Origin: Flavobacteriaceae bacterium
GTDB taxonomy: Bacteria > Bacteroidota > Bacteroidia > Flavobacteriales > Flavobacteriaceae
Direction of reading: 5' to 3'
DNA: 12,140 bases
Assembly: GCA_013001365.1 (NCBI GenBank)
Contig: JABDMQ010000251.1
Span: 1 to 12,140 of the forward strand
The position numbers and the translations under genes were made by a program. Positions within the stretch are counted from its first letter, which is position 1, and each line of letters opens with the position of its first letter. The notes beneath the pieces are model-generated. The model searched no databases and was not told where the DNA came from. It saw only the letters and a list, made by a program, of their open reading frames with translations. Of this stretch, positions 6,163-12,140 are shown piece by piece.

Positions 6163-6888
6163 TTAATTACTAATGCTTCCAGATCCCGAAACCTTAGTAT
6201 CTTCTTTGGTTGGATTCCCTTTATATTGAATATCGCCCGATCCTGAAACTCGTGCTTTTAGACTCCCATTGCTAACAACCTTAGCGTCTCCGGAACCGGC
6301 AACAGATACTGTAGTGTTATTGGATTGCAAATTGAACCCATGAAAATCACCAGATCCAGCAACACTTGCATCCAGCTCATTGGTTTGGCCTTTTAACGTT
6401 AGGTCTCCTGATCCTGCAATGCTGCCTTTTACCGCGTTTGCTTCAATATCGAGAACTACATCTCCTGATCCTGCTAAAGCAACTTTAAGATTACTTGCTG
6501 TAATCTTGTCTTCGTTCCAAAGGTCTCCAGATCCTGCTAAAGCAACATGGTCAATATCCTTGAATGGAATAGTTACCTTAATGGTCATATTACGCGAAGG
6601 ACTAATATTTGAGTTCTTTTTTGTTTTGATCTTTAGCTTGCCATCTTTGACTTCCGTTACGATATATTCTAGTAAATTCTCTTCACCTTCTATGGTTATA
6701 TTTCCTTCTTCCCCTGCAATAAGTATATAGTCCATTGATCCTGCACAGCTTATGGCGTCATAATCACTTGTAGTCCTGGTGATCTTTGTCATCTTGCCGT
6801 TTCCTTTTATTCTCTTGCCTCCCCACCATTGCGCGTGAGCAGTACTTATGAATAAAATGGCCGTTGTAAATAGAATTAGTTTTTTCAT
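6163..6888 (-). CDS. Secreted head-GIN domain (DUF2807) repeat protein
   Basis: This 241-residue protein has a Sec signal peptide with likely cleavage after AHA (A19|Q20) and no lipobox. The mature sequence matches the 'putative auto-transporter adhesin, head GIN' family (DUF2807): an early YDAISCAGSMDYIL segment, a GEENLLEYIVTEVKDGKLKI middle, then a repeat ladder. GSGD or a close variant recurs with the loop starting at residues 118, 139, 158, 177, 197, 215 and 234, a spacing of 18-21 residues. Six copies are GSGD and the last is GSGS. This suggests a right-handed beta-solenoid with a Ser/Gly/Asp turn on each rung. No catalytic motif was seen. The gene is the last of the ECF sigma unit, 34 nt after the DUF4097-like gene, and ends before a bidirectional terminator. 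Its biochemical role is unknown; an envelope or cell-surface structural or sensing role is inferred. Confidence 0.87.
   Translation of the reverse strand: MKKLILFTTAILFISTAHAQWWGGKRIKGNGKMTKITRTTSDYDAISCAGSMDYILIAGEEGNITIEGEENLLEYIVTEVKDGKLKIKTKKNSNISPSRNMTIKVTIPFKDIDHVALAGSGDLWNEDKITASNLKVALAGSGDVVLDIEANAVKGSIAGSGDLTLKGQTNELDASVAGSGDFHGFNLQSNNTTVSVAGSGDAKVVSNGSLKARVSGSGDIQYKGNPTKEDTKVSGSGSISN
6404..6546 (-). repeat. Nucleotide-level repeats inside the head-GIN gene
   Basis: On the plus strand, 6461-6483 and 6524-6546 are identical over 22 of 23 bases and exactly 63 bp (21 codons) apart. They share the 17-mer GATCCTGCTAAAGCAAC. A shorter copy, TCTCCTGATCCTGC, is at 6404-6417. They encode successive ALAGSGD-type rungs. 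The DNA identity suggests fairly recent duplication or gene conversion of solenoid rungs. Confidence 0.75.
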
Positions 6889-6922
6889 TTTTTTGATTTT
6901 TGTTTATTCAGATTTGATTGAT

Positions 6923-8020
6923 TTAGTTCTTATAGAATTTCACGCCTCCATATTCAGAGTTGATTTCAACGAGGCCTTTGGAATTGGAACCACCGTAATG
7001 GCCTATATAGTACTTTTGTGAGGATTTAACCTGTTTTTTAGTGAATTCAAAGTCATCATCGCCACTTAAGCCGGCATATTCAAGATCTAGTTCGAAATTA
7101 AAATTGAAAGCCGGATCGTAACCGATCTTGATGCCTGCATATTCGGAGTCTATGGATACATTTTCAACACTTTTATTCAATCTATCTATTCTAATGGAAC
7201 CATAGTCAGATTTAATCGAGGCATTTTTGTAGACATCACCCAATTTAATAGTGACATAATCTCCATTGCCTCTAAAGTTATTGACATTGTCAACTGTTAA
7301 AGAACCATAATCACAATTATAAGTGACATCTTCTGCAACCTCAACAACAGATTTTGTGTAATCTGCATTTATGTCAAGATTTTTTGTTTTCTCAATGGTA
7401 TAACTGCTATAGTCTGCATTCACCTTACCGCTTTTTACATAGGCGAAATAACTATTATTGGTATAGTCGAATGTAAGGACATTGTCATCGGCCATTAATT
7501 CATCCGTAGTGATCTTGCCATAATCGCAGTTTATGGTTGCCTTTCCTTCTAACTTACCGAGATTGATAGCACCATAATCGTTGGATAGGTTTACATTATT
7601 GGTCATTGGCATTTTAACAAGATAATTCACTTTCATACTAACATTACTGCTCTTGGCCCAATTCCACCATGAATTCGATTTGTTCTTGCTGAATCTTGTC
7701 TCTGCAGCGACCCATTCTTCTGATGCAGAAAAATTAACGGTGATCTCATCTAGTCTTTTTTGAACCTTCTCTTCATTGTTGCCATTTGTGGTAATGGTCA
7801 CCTCGATCACTATCCTATTCTCATCCCAGGTGCTGATGTCCAAGTTTCCATAGCTATTGTTGATTTTCAAGGTAGCATCACTATTGACGTCATATTCCTT
7901 GTTTATCTTTTTTTCCTTGGTATACTTACCTTTCCATTTATCATGGAAGTCATTACCAAGAACAAGGGTTGGCATTAAAAACAATACGAAGATTGCCTTA
8001 TATAGTAATTGAGTTTTCAT
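6923..8020 (-). CDS. Secreted DUF4097-like beta-solenoid repeat protein
   Basis: This 365-residue protein has a signal peptide (residues 1 to about 22, ending LVLG). I recognise no enzyme motif. From about residue 45 it resembles the DUF4097/adhesin-like solenoid group: an opening DATLKINNSYGNLDISTW, a VIEVTITTNG strand region, then a ladder in which an acidic residue (or nearby Asp) precedes Tyr. Ladder Tyr residues are at 57, 149, 167, 186, 204, 221, 238, 255, 273, 294, 315 and 357, with a weaker rung near 337. Spacing is 17-21 residues through most of the series. Typical rungs are CDYGKI, CDYGSL, SDYGSI and SEYGGV. Two rungs carry Cys (165, 236). The ATG at 8020 lies inside the upstream membrane-protein gene (23-nt overlap), which implies translational coupling. 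It is the third gene of the ECF sigma unit. A structural or sensing role in the periplasm or at the surface is inferred only. Confidence 0.8.
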   Translation of the reverse strand: MKTQLLYKAIFVLFLMPTLVLGNDFHDKWKGKYTKEKKINKEYDVNSDATLKINNSYGNLDISTWDENRIVIEVTITTNGNNEEKVQKRLDEITVNFSASEEWVAAETRFSKNKSNSWWNWAKSSNVSMKVNYLVKMPMTNNVNLSNDYGAINLGKLEGKATINCDYGKITTDELMADDNVLTFDYTNNSYFAYVKSGKVNADYSSYTIEKTKNLDINADYTKSVVEVAEDVTYNCDYGSLTVDNVNNFRGNGDYVTIKLGDVYKNASIKSDYGSIRIDRLNKSVENVSIDSEYAGIKIGYDPAFNFNFELDLEYAGLSGDDDFEFTKKQVKSSQKYYIGHYGGSNSKGLVEINSEYGGVKFYKN

Positions 8021-8564
8021 TTGAGTCTTGTTTTATTAGTTTAACATTTTCAATATTTTCCAATACGGATTTCAATAGATCTATTCTATTCTGGAAATTG
8101 GCGATCATAGCATAAATAACACGTTGATCATCACCACTTTCTGTTAGGTCTTTTTTGAGTTCTTCATATTCGTCCTCAAGTATGCTCATCCTTGATAAAG
8201 CATCGTCGACCATGGCCTCAGTTTCTGGACTGCGTTCGCTTTCTAATCGATTGAGCTCTTCAGTAATTGCAACAGTAAAATAGTCTTGTGTTTGAGACAT
8301 TTCTGGAGACACACTTGCTAGGTCTTTGGAACTTGATCCTGGTTGAACAACTAAAAGAACACTTACGATCAATGCAACAGAAGCTGCTACACCCATTAAT
8401 GGTTTCCACCATTTATAATTCGTGTTGAATGCCTCGTGACCGTAGCCATCTCGCTGTTCTTGTAATTTTGCCAAGAAGCGTTGCTGATGACCTAGCTTGG
8501 GGTTTTCAAAATCAAATCCTTCTCTAAGGTCTTCAAAAAGCGATTTTAGATTGTCTTCTTCCAT
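7998..8564 (-). CDS. Single-pass membrane protein, probable anti-sigma factor
   Basis: This 188-residue protein has a hydrophilic N-terminus of about 50 residues, one membrane helix at about 55-74 (GVAASVALIVSVLLVVQP), and a charged C-terminal part. Residues 95-175 are rich in Leu/Ile and Glu/Lys at heptad-like spacing and probably form helical coiled coils. The N-terminus includes PKLGHQQRFLAKL, resembling the G-H-x-x-RF-x-x-KL segment common in flavobacterial proteins encoded after ECF sigma genes. There is no zinc-binding HxxxCxxC anti-sigma motif. It starts 4 nt after the sigma factor stop codon, and its end overlaps the DUF4097-like gene. Position and topology (cytoplasmic sigma-binding tail, one helix, periplasmic sensor part) support an anti-sigma role, but sequence alone does not prove sigma binding. 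Confidence 0.75.
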   Translation of the reverse strand: MEEDNLKSLFEDLREGFDFENPKLGHQQRFLAKLQEQRDGYGHEAFNTNYKWWKPLMGVAASVALIVSVLLVVQPGSSSKDLASVSPEMSQTQDYFTVAITEELNRLESERSPETEAMVDDALSRMSILEDEYEELKKDLTESGDDQRVIYAMIANFQNRIDLLKSVLENIENVKLIKQDSNENSITI

Positions 8565-8568
8565 AATT

Positions 8569-9135
8569 CTAGTATTCTGCTTTTGGCTGTAGTTTTTGTC
8601 TTAGGCTTTCCTTGGCACGAGATATGGTCGTGCGGCAATTGCCATAAGAAATATTCATTATTTCACTTATTTCTTCATAATCATATCCTTCTACCAAATG
8701 CAATGTCAAACTAACTCGATAATTGTCCTTGAGTTCTTTCATCGAATCCATTACTTGTTTAGCTTTAACATTGGTGTATTCGTAATTCTCCGGAACACCA
8801 GAATGGTCTTCAATTTTATACATTACATCATCTAAAGGAACGTCGTTGTACTTACTGTTTTTGTTATAATGCTGAATGCTATTATTCACCACAATTCGCT
8901 TTAACCAAGACCCGAAGGTCACTTTTTCTTTTAAGTTTCCTAGTTTGGTAAATGCCGTTAAAAAGGAATCTTGCATTATGTCTTCGGCTTCTGCACTGTC
9001 CTTTACAATTCGAAAGGCCGTATTGTACATTGCCTTGTAATATCGATCGTAGACTTCCATTTGCGCACGCTGGTTGCCTAAGCTACATTGTTCTAGCAGT
9101 TGTTCGATATTTTGATTGGTTAGCGACAAAAACAA
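8569..9135 (-). CDS. ECF-family RNA polymerase sigma factor (non-ATG start)
   Basis: This 188-residue protein contains sigma region 2 at about residues 22-95, with YDRYYKAMYNTAFRIVKD, the AEDIMQDSFLTAF core and the promoter-melting FGSWLKRIVVNN segment. A linker follows, then region 4 at about 128-182 with a helix-turn-helix (LHLVEGYDYEEISEIMNISY, then GNCRTTISRAKESL). Regions 1 and 3 are absent, as in ECF factors. No ATG precedes residue 26, and an in-frame TAA lies just upstream (9142-9144). Starting at that ATG would remove the start of region 2, so translation most likely begins at TTG 9135 or TTG 9129. The next gene, a probable anti-sigma factor, starts 4 nt downstream, followed by two secreted solenoid proteins. 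This fits a self-contained envelope-responsive regulon. ECF membership is firm; signal and targets are unknown. Confidence 0.9.
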   Translation of the reverse strand: MFLSLTNQNIEQLLEQCSLGNQRAQMEVYDRYYKAMYNTAFRIVKDSAEAEDIMQDSFLTAFTKLGNLKEKVTFGSWLKRIVVNNSIQHYNKNSKYNDVPLDDVMYKIEDHSGVPENYEYTNVKAKQVMDSMKELKDNYRVSLTLHLVEGYDYEEISEIMNISYGNCRTTISRAKESLRQKLQPKAEY

Positions 9136-9144
9136 ATTGCTTTA

Positions 9145-9177
9145 TTGAAAAGAGAAGAGTAATTCAAGATTGTTACA
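9145..9177 (-). promoter_or_regulatory. Candidate ECF-type promoter of the sigma operon
   Basis: On the minus strand TGTAACA (9177-9171) contains the AAC core common in ECF-type -35 elements. A pyrimidine-rich CTCTTCTC follows at about 9150-9157, where a -10 element would be expected. Transcription would begin close to the TTG start codon, giving little or no leader. This would fit autoregulation by the encoded sigma factor. The -10 match is weak, so this is a suggestion only. Confidence 0.3.
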
Positions 9178-9236
9178 GTTTGAAGAAAATTAATTTCATT
9201 TAATTTAAGAATAATGCATTTAGTATGGCATGACAA

Positions 9237-9270
9237 TTGGATTTTATTATCTGAAAACATATTCGTTTTG
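9237..9270 (+). promoter_or_regulatory. Candidate lon promoter
   Basis: TTG at 9237-9239 and TCGTTTTG at 9263-9270 are 23 nt apart and resemble the Bacteroidota housekeeping consensus with one mismatch in the -7 box. Transcription would start near 9277, giving a leader of about 100 nt. That leader would contain the inverted repeat at 9334-9364. Spacing is at the long end of the usual range. Confidence 0.3.
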
Positions 9271-9333
9271 AACTGTAAACACTTGATAATGTGAATTTTA
9301 CGAATATTAATGACTAATTTAGACCATATAAAA

Positions 9334-9364
9334 ATTCTGTAAGTGTAAATATTGCTGACAGAAT
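9334..9364 (+). promoter_or_regulatory. Inverted repeat in the lon leader
   Basis: ATTCTGT (9334-9340) is the exact reverse complement of ACAGAAT (9358-9364), with 17 nt between. The right arm also overlaps a direct repeat TGAC-AGAA-TGAC (9356-9367). The element ends 14 nt before the lon ATG at 9379. It could be an operator or a leader hairpin affecting initiation. Stress control of lon is common in bacteria, but no known motif is claimed here. Confidence 0.4.
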
Positions 9365-9378
9365 GACCTATAAAACCT

Positions 9379-11829
9379 ATGAAAAAATCAAAAATGATTA
9401 CTCTTGACAGTTTGTCATTTCAGGAATTCGATGAAAATTCTGAATTAATTCCTTTAATGACCCCTGAAGACGAAGAGAAGATAAATAATGAACACCTCCC
9501 TGAAACCCTGCCGATACTGCCATTACGCAACACAGTCTTGTTTCCAGGTGTTGTCATTCCCATAACTGCAGGAAGGGATAAGTCCATAAAGCTTATAAAT
9601 GATGCCAATACTGGAACTAAGGTAATTGGTGTTGTAGCACAGAAAGACGAGTCTGTTGAGGATCCAACTGCAAAGGACATTCATGAAACCGGGACCGTTG
9701 CACGCATACTTAAGGTCTTGAAAATGCCCGATGGAAATACTACGGTTATCATTCAAGGAAAGAAGCGTTTTAAAGTGGCAGAAGTTATAACGGAGAGCCC
9801 TTATATAAATGCAACGGTTAGAGAGGTGCCACAGGCTCAACCTGCCTTGGATAATCAAGAATTCACCGCGATTATAGAATCGATAAAGGAACTTGCCCTC
9901 CAGATCATTAAGGAAAGTCCGAATATTCCGAGTGAAGCATCTTTTGCCATCCAGAATATTGAAAGTAATTCCTTCTTGGTGAATTTTGTTTCATCAAATA
10001 TGAATTTGACGGTTGCAGAAAAACAAAAGCTTCTTGAAACCAACGATTTAAAAGAACGAGCTTTAGAGACACTAAAGTACATGAATGTAGAAGTCCAGAA
10101 GCTTGAGTTAAAGAATGTAATCCAGTCTAAGGTTCAAAGCGATATGAACCAACAGCAGCGTGAATATTACCTTCAGCAGCAAATGAAAACCATTCAAGAG
10201 GAACTTGGTGGTGTTAGCTATGAAGCAGAAGTTGAAGAAATGCGCGAGAGAGCAAGGACCAAAGAATGGGATGAAAAAGTAGAAGATCACTTTAATAAAG
10301 AATTATCGAAAATGCAACGTATGAATCCTCAAGTAGCTGAGTATTCTATACAACGCAATTACCTGGACCTCTTCTTGGACCTCCCATGGAATAAGTACAG
10401 TGATGACCTATTCGACCTTAAACGAGCTCAGAAGATACTTGACAGGGACCACTATGGGCTTGAAGATGTCAAGAGACGAATTATCGAGTATCTCGCAGTC
10501 CTGAAATTAAGAAAGGATATGAAATCCCCAATTCTTTGTTTTTATGGCCCTCCAGGAGTTGGTAAGACATCATTAGGTAAATCGATTGCAGAGGCATTGG
10601 GCAGGGAATATGTGCGAATGTCTTTAGGTGGCTTGCGTGATGAAGCTGAAATAAGGGGGCATAGGAAAACCTATATCGGTGCGATGCCGGGCAGGATTCT
10701 ACAAAACCTCAAGAAAGCTGGAACTTCCAATCCTGTTTTTGTTCTTGACGAAATCGATAAATTATCAAGTTCGCATCAAGGGGACCCTTCCTCTGCAATG
10801 TTAGAGGTCTTGGATCCTGAGCAGAATAGTGAGTTCTACGATAATTTCCTTGAAATGGGATTTGATTTGTCAAAAGTCATGTTCATCGCAACATGTAATA
10901 GTTTGGCAAGTATTCAACCTGCTTTAAGGGACAGGATGGAAATCATAAATGTTACTGGATATACTATAGAAGAGAAAGTGGAGATCGCTAAACGCCATCT
11001 CTTGCCAAAACAGTTAAAGGAACATGGACTGACTTCTGATGACCTAAAGATAGGAAAGCCACAACTTGAGAAAATAGTTGAAGGTTATACACGTGAATCT
11101 GGAGTAAGAGGATTGGAAAAACAAATAGCCAAGATGGTTCGATATGCTGCCAAGAACATAGCGATGGAAGAGACATATGAAATCAAGGTAAATAACGAAA
11201 CCATCATTGAAGTTCTAGGGCATCCTAAACTGGAACGTGACAAATATGAGAACAATAATGTTGCAGGAGTTGTAACGGGATTGGCCTGGACAGCTGTAGG
11301 CGGTGATATTCTTTTCATAGAATCCATTCTGTCAAGAGGTAAAGGCAATTTGGCAATTACTGGTAACCTAGGTAAAGTGATGAAGGAATCTGCGACAATT
11401 GCCATGGAGTTCATTAAGTCCAATGCAGATGAATACGGAATAGACCCAGAGGTATTCGACAAATACAATGTTCATATCCATGTTCCGGAAGGAGCAACGC
11501 CTAAGGATGGCCCAAGTGCAGGAGTAGCCATGTTAACCTCTTTAGTGTCTTTATTTACACAAAGAAAGATCAGGAAAAGCCTTGCTATGACTGGCGAGAT
11601 AACGTTAAGAGGAAAAGTACTGCCAGTTGGAGGGATAAAAGAAAAGATATTAGCTGCGAAACGAGCAAGAATTAAAGAAATATTACTTTGCGAAGAGAAC
11701 AGACGCGATATAGAAGAGATAAAGGAAGAGTACCTAAAAGGGTTGGTTTTTCATTATGTGTCTGATATGAGTGAGGTCATTAAGATCGCACTTACGAATC
11801 AAAAAGTAAAAAACCCTAAAAAACTATAG
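9379..11829 (+). CDS. lon: ATP-dependent protease Lon (LonA)
   Basis: This 816-residue hexameric cytoplasmic AAA+ protease degrades misfolded and regulatory proteins. An acidic N-terminal tail of about 40 residues, usual in Bacteroidota Lon, precedes the LON substrate-binding domain starting at LPILPLRNTVLFPGVVIPI (about 44). A helical coiled-coil region lies at about 245-345. The AAA+ module has Walker A GPPGVGKTS (Gly390 to Ser398, Lys396) and Walker B VFVLDEIDKLS (Asp457, Glu458). The C-terminal protease domain carries PKDGPSAGVAM with catalytic Ser713 and GGIKEKILAAKRA with Lys756. Their 43-residue spacing matches E. coli Ser679/Lys722. All catalytic residues are intact. The gene is divergent from the ECF sigma operon across 243 bp, and a LysM-protein gene starts 1 nt after its stop codon, so the two are probably co-transcribed. 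The start is supported by the family-like MKKSKMITLDSLS opening. Confidence 0.97.
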   Translation: MKKSKMITLDSLSFQEFDENSELIPLMTPEDEEKINNEHLPETLPILPLRNTVLFPGVVIPITAGRDKSIKLINDANTGTKVIGVVAQKDESVEDPTAKDIHETGTVARILKVLKMPDGNTTVIIQGKKRFKVAEVITESPYINATVREVPQAQPALDNQEFTAIIESIKELALQIIKESPNIPSEASFAIQNIESNSFLVNFVSSNMNLTVAEKQKLLETNDLKERALETLKYMNVEVQKLELKNVIQSKVQSDMNQQQREYYLQQQMKTIQEELGGVSYEAEVEEMRERARTKEWDEKVEDHFNKELSKMQRMNPQVAEYSIQRNYLDLFLDLPWNKYSDDLFDLKRAQKILDRDHYGLEDVKRRIIEYLAVLKLRKDMKSPILCFYGPPGVGKTSLGKSIAEALGREYVRMSLGGLRDEAEIRGHRKTYIGAMPGRILQNLKKAGTSNPVFVLDEIDKLSSSHQGDPSSAMLEVLDPEQNSEFYDNFLEMGFDLSKVMFIATCNSLASIQPALRDRMEIINVTGYTIEEKVEIAKRHLLPKQLKEHGLTSDDLKIGKPQLEKIVEGYTRESGVRGLEKQIAKMVRYAAKNIAMEETYEIKVNNETIIEVLGHPKLERDKYENNNVAGVVTGLAWTAVGGDILFIESILSRGKGNLAITGNLGKVMKESATIAMEFIKSNADEYGIDPEVFDKYNVHIHVPEGATPKDGPSAGVAMLTSLVSLFTQRKIRKSLAMTGEITLRGKVLPVGGIKEKILAAKRARIKEILLCEENRRDIEEIKEEYLKGLVFHYVSDMSEVIKIALTNQKVKNPKKL

Positions 11830-11830
11830 A

Positions 11831-12140
11831 ATGAAATCATTGATTTATCCATTGATCCTATTATTTTCCCTCTTTATGTTTTCCCAAGAAACTGAGGAGG
11901 AATTTACACCTATCGTTCTTGAGGACAAGGAAGCATTTTTGTCATCAAAAACAGGAGAGTACGTATACCGATCTCATGAAGATACAGATCCTACCATGCT
12001 TCAAACCACAGACAAAGGTGTTGTCTATAAAGAAGTCAAGGTACATAAAGTAAAGGCTGGGGAGTCTTTGTACAAGATTTCTAAAAAGATGGGTGTTTCA
12101 ATCACGGAATTAAAATCCATGAATAAACTATCCAGCAATA
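11831..12140 (+). CDS. Secreted LysM-domain protein, N-terminal part (runs off right edge)
   Basis: An open frame starts with ATG at 11831, one base after the lon stop codon, and continues to the right edge (103 visible residues). Residues 1-18 form a signal peptide (MKSLIYPLILLFSLFMFS followed by Gln). A Glu-rich linker leads to a LysM domain from about residue 69: VKVHKVKAGESLYKISKKMG, then the second half ITELKSMNKLSS. The motif with GESLYKIS and a following I-x-x-L-K-x-x-N is a standard LysM, which binds N-acetylglucosamine in peptidoglycan. The rest of the protein is not visible, so it may have further LysM copies or a catalytic domain such as a peptidase or amidase. The 1-nt spacing implies co-expression with lon. 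Confidence 0.85.
   Translation, partial: MKSLIYPLILLFSLFMFSQETEEEFTPIVLEDKEAFLSSKTGEYVYRSHEDTDPTMLQTTDKGVVYKEVKVHKVKAGESLYKISKKMGVSITELKSMNKLSSN

Noticed and set aside
6404..6546. Regularly spaced DNA repeats, considered as a CRISPR-like array.
   Set aside because: The repeats lie in frame inside a coding gene, have protein-level periodicity and unequal copies, and lack unique spacers or cas genes.
6380..6730. A 116-codon plus-strand open frame antisense to the head-GIN gene, with repeated SPDPAK motifs.
   Set aside because: It is the antisense reading of the GSGD repeat codons. It has no signal, family resemblance or own regulatory context.
11085..11468. A 127-codon minus-strand open frame inside lon.
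   Set aside because: It is antisense to the highly conserved Lon protease domain; composition and position indicate a shadow frame.

Overview
The window reads as a chromosomal segment of a marine-type Flavobacteriaceae (Bacteroidota). The evidence is AT-rich intergenic DNA, start codons without Shine-Dalgarno sequences, signal peptides ending in 'NAQ' or 'HAQ', candidate promoters of the Bacteroidota TTG / TAnnTTTG type, and gene families typical of the group (head-GIN/DUF2807, DUF4097-like, UMF1-type MFS, a Lon with an acidic N-terminal tail). No insertion sequence, phage gene, tRNA, rRNA or CRISPR array was seen.

Layout. Positions 1-172 (minus) hold the N-terminus of a XerD-type recombinase that runs off the left edge. 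A 281-bp intergenic stretch with inverted repeats leads to a small outer-membrane beta-barrel protein (454-948) closed by a strong terminator. aroQ (1029-1445) follows and overlaps tail-to-tail with a DUF3817 membrane protein (1430-1741, minus), which lies 3 nt downstream of lpdA (1745-3136, minus). msrB (3233-3712, minus) encodes a predicted lipoprotein. It is divergent from an M48 metalloprotease lipoprotein (3920-4744, plus), and their shared intergenic region carries a perfect 16-bp palindrome. A UMF1-type MFS transporter (4805-6121, plus) starts directly at the foot of a terminator hairpin and ends in a bidirectional terminator.

The accessory part is a compact four-gene minus-strand unit, in transcription order: ECF sigma factor (9135-8569), single-pass membrane protein resembling an anti-sigma factor (8564-7998), secreted DUF4097-like repeat protein (8020-6923, overlapping the previous gene by 23 nt), and secreted head-GIN/DUF2807 repeat protein (6888-6163). 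The two secreted proteins have regular 17-21-residue repeats: a Tyr ladder (D/E-Y-G) in one and a GSGD ladder in the other. I infer an envelope-sensing or envelope-remodelling regulon, and this is the most interesting unit in the window.

Divergent from the sigma factor is lon (9379-11829), an ATP-dependent protease with a complete Ser/Lys dyad. One nucleotide after it begins a secreted LysM-domain protein (11831 onward, truncated by the right edge). Several genes concern envelope or protein quality control (lipoprotein MsrB, M48 protease, ECF unit, Lon, LysM protein). Apart from the ECF unit they look like ordinary flavobacterial chromosomal neighbours.
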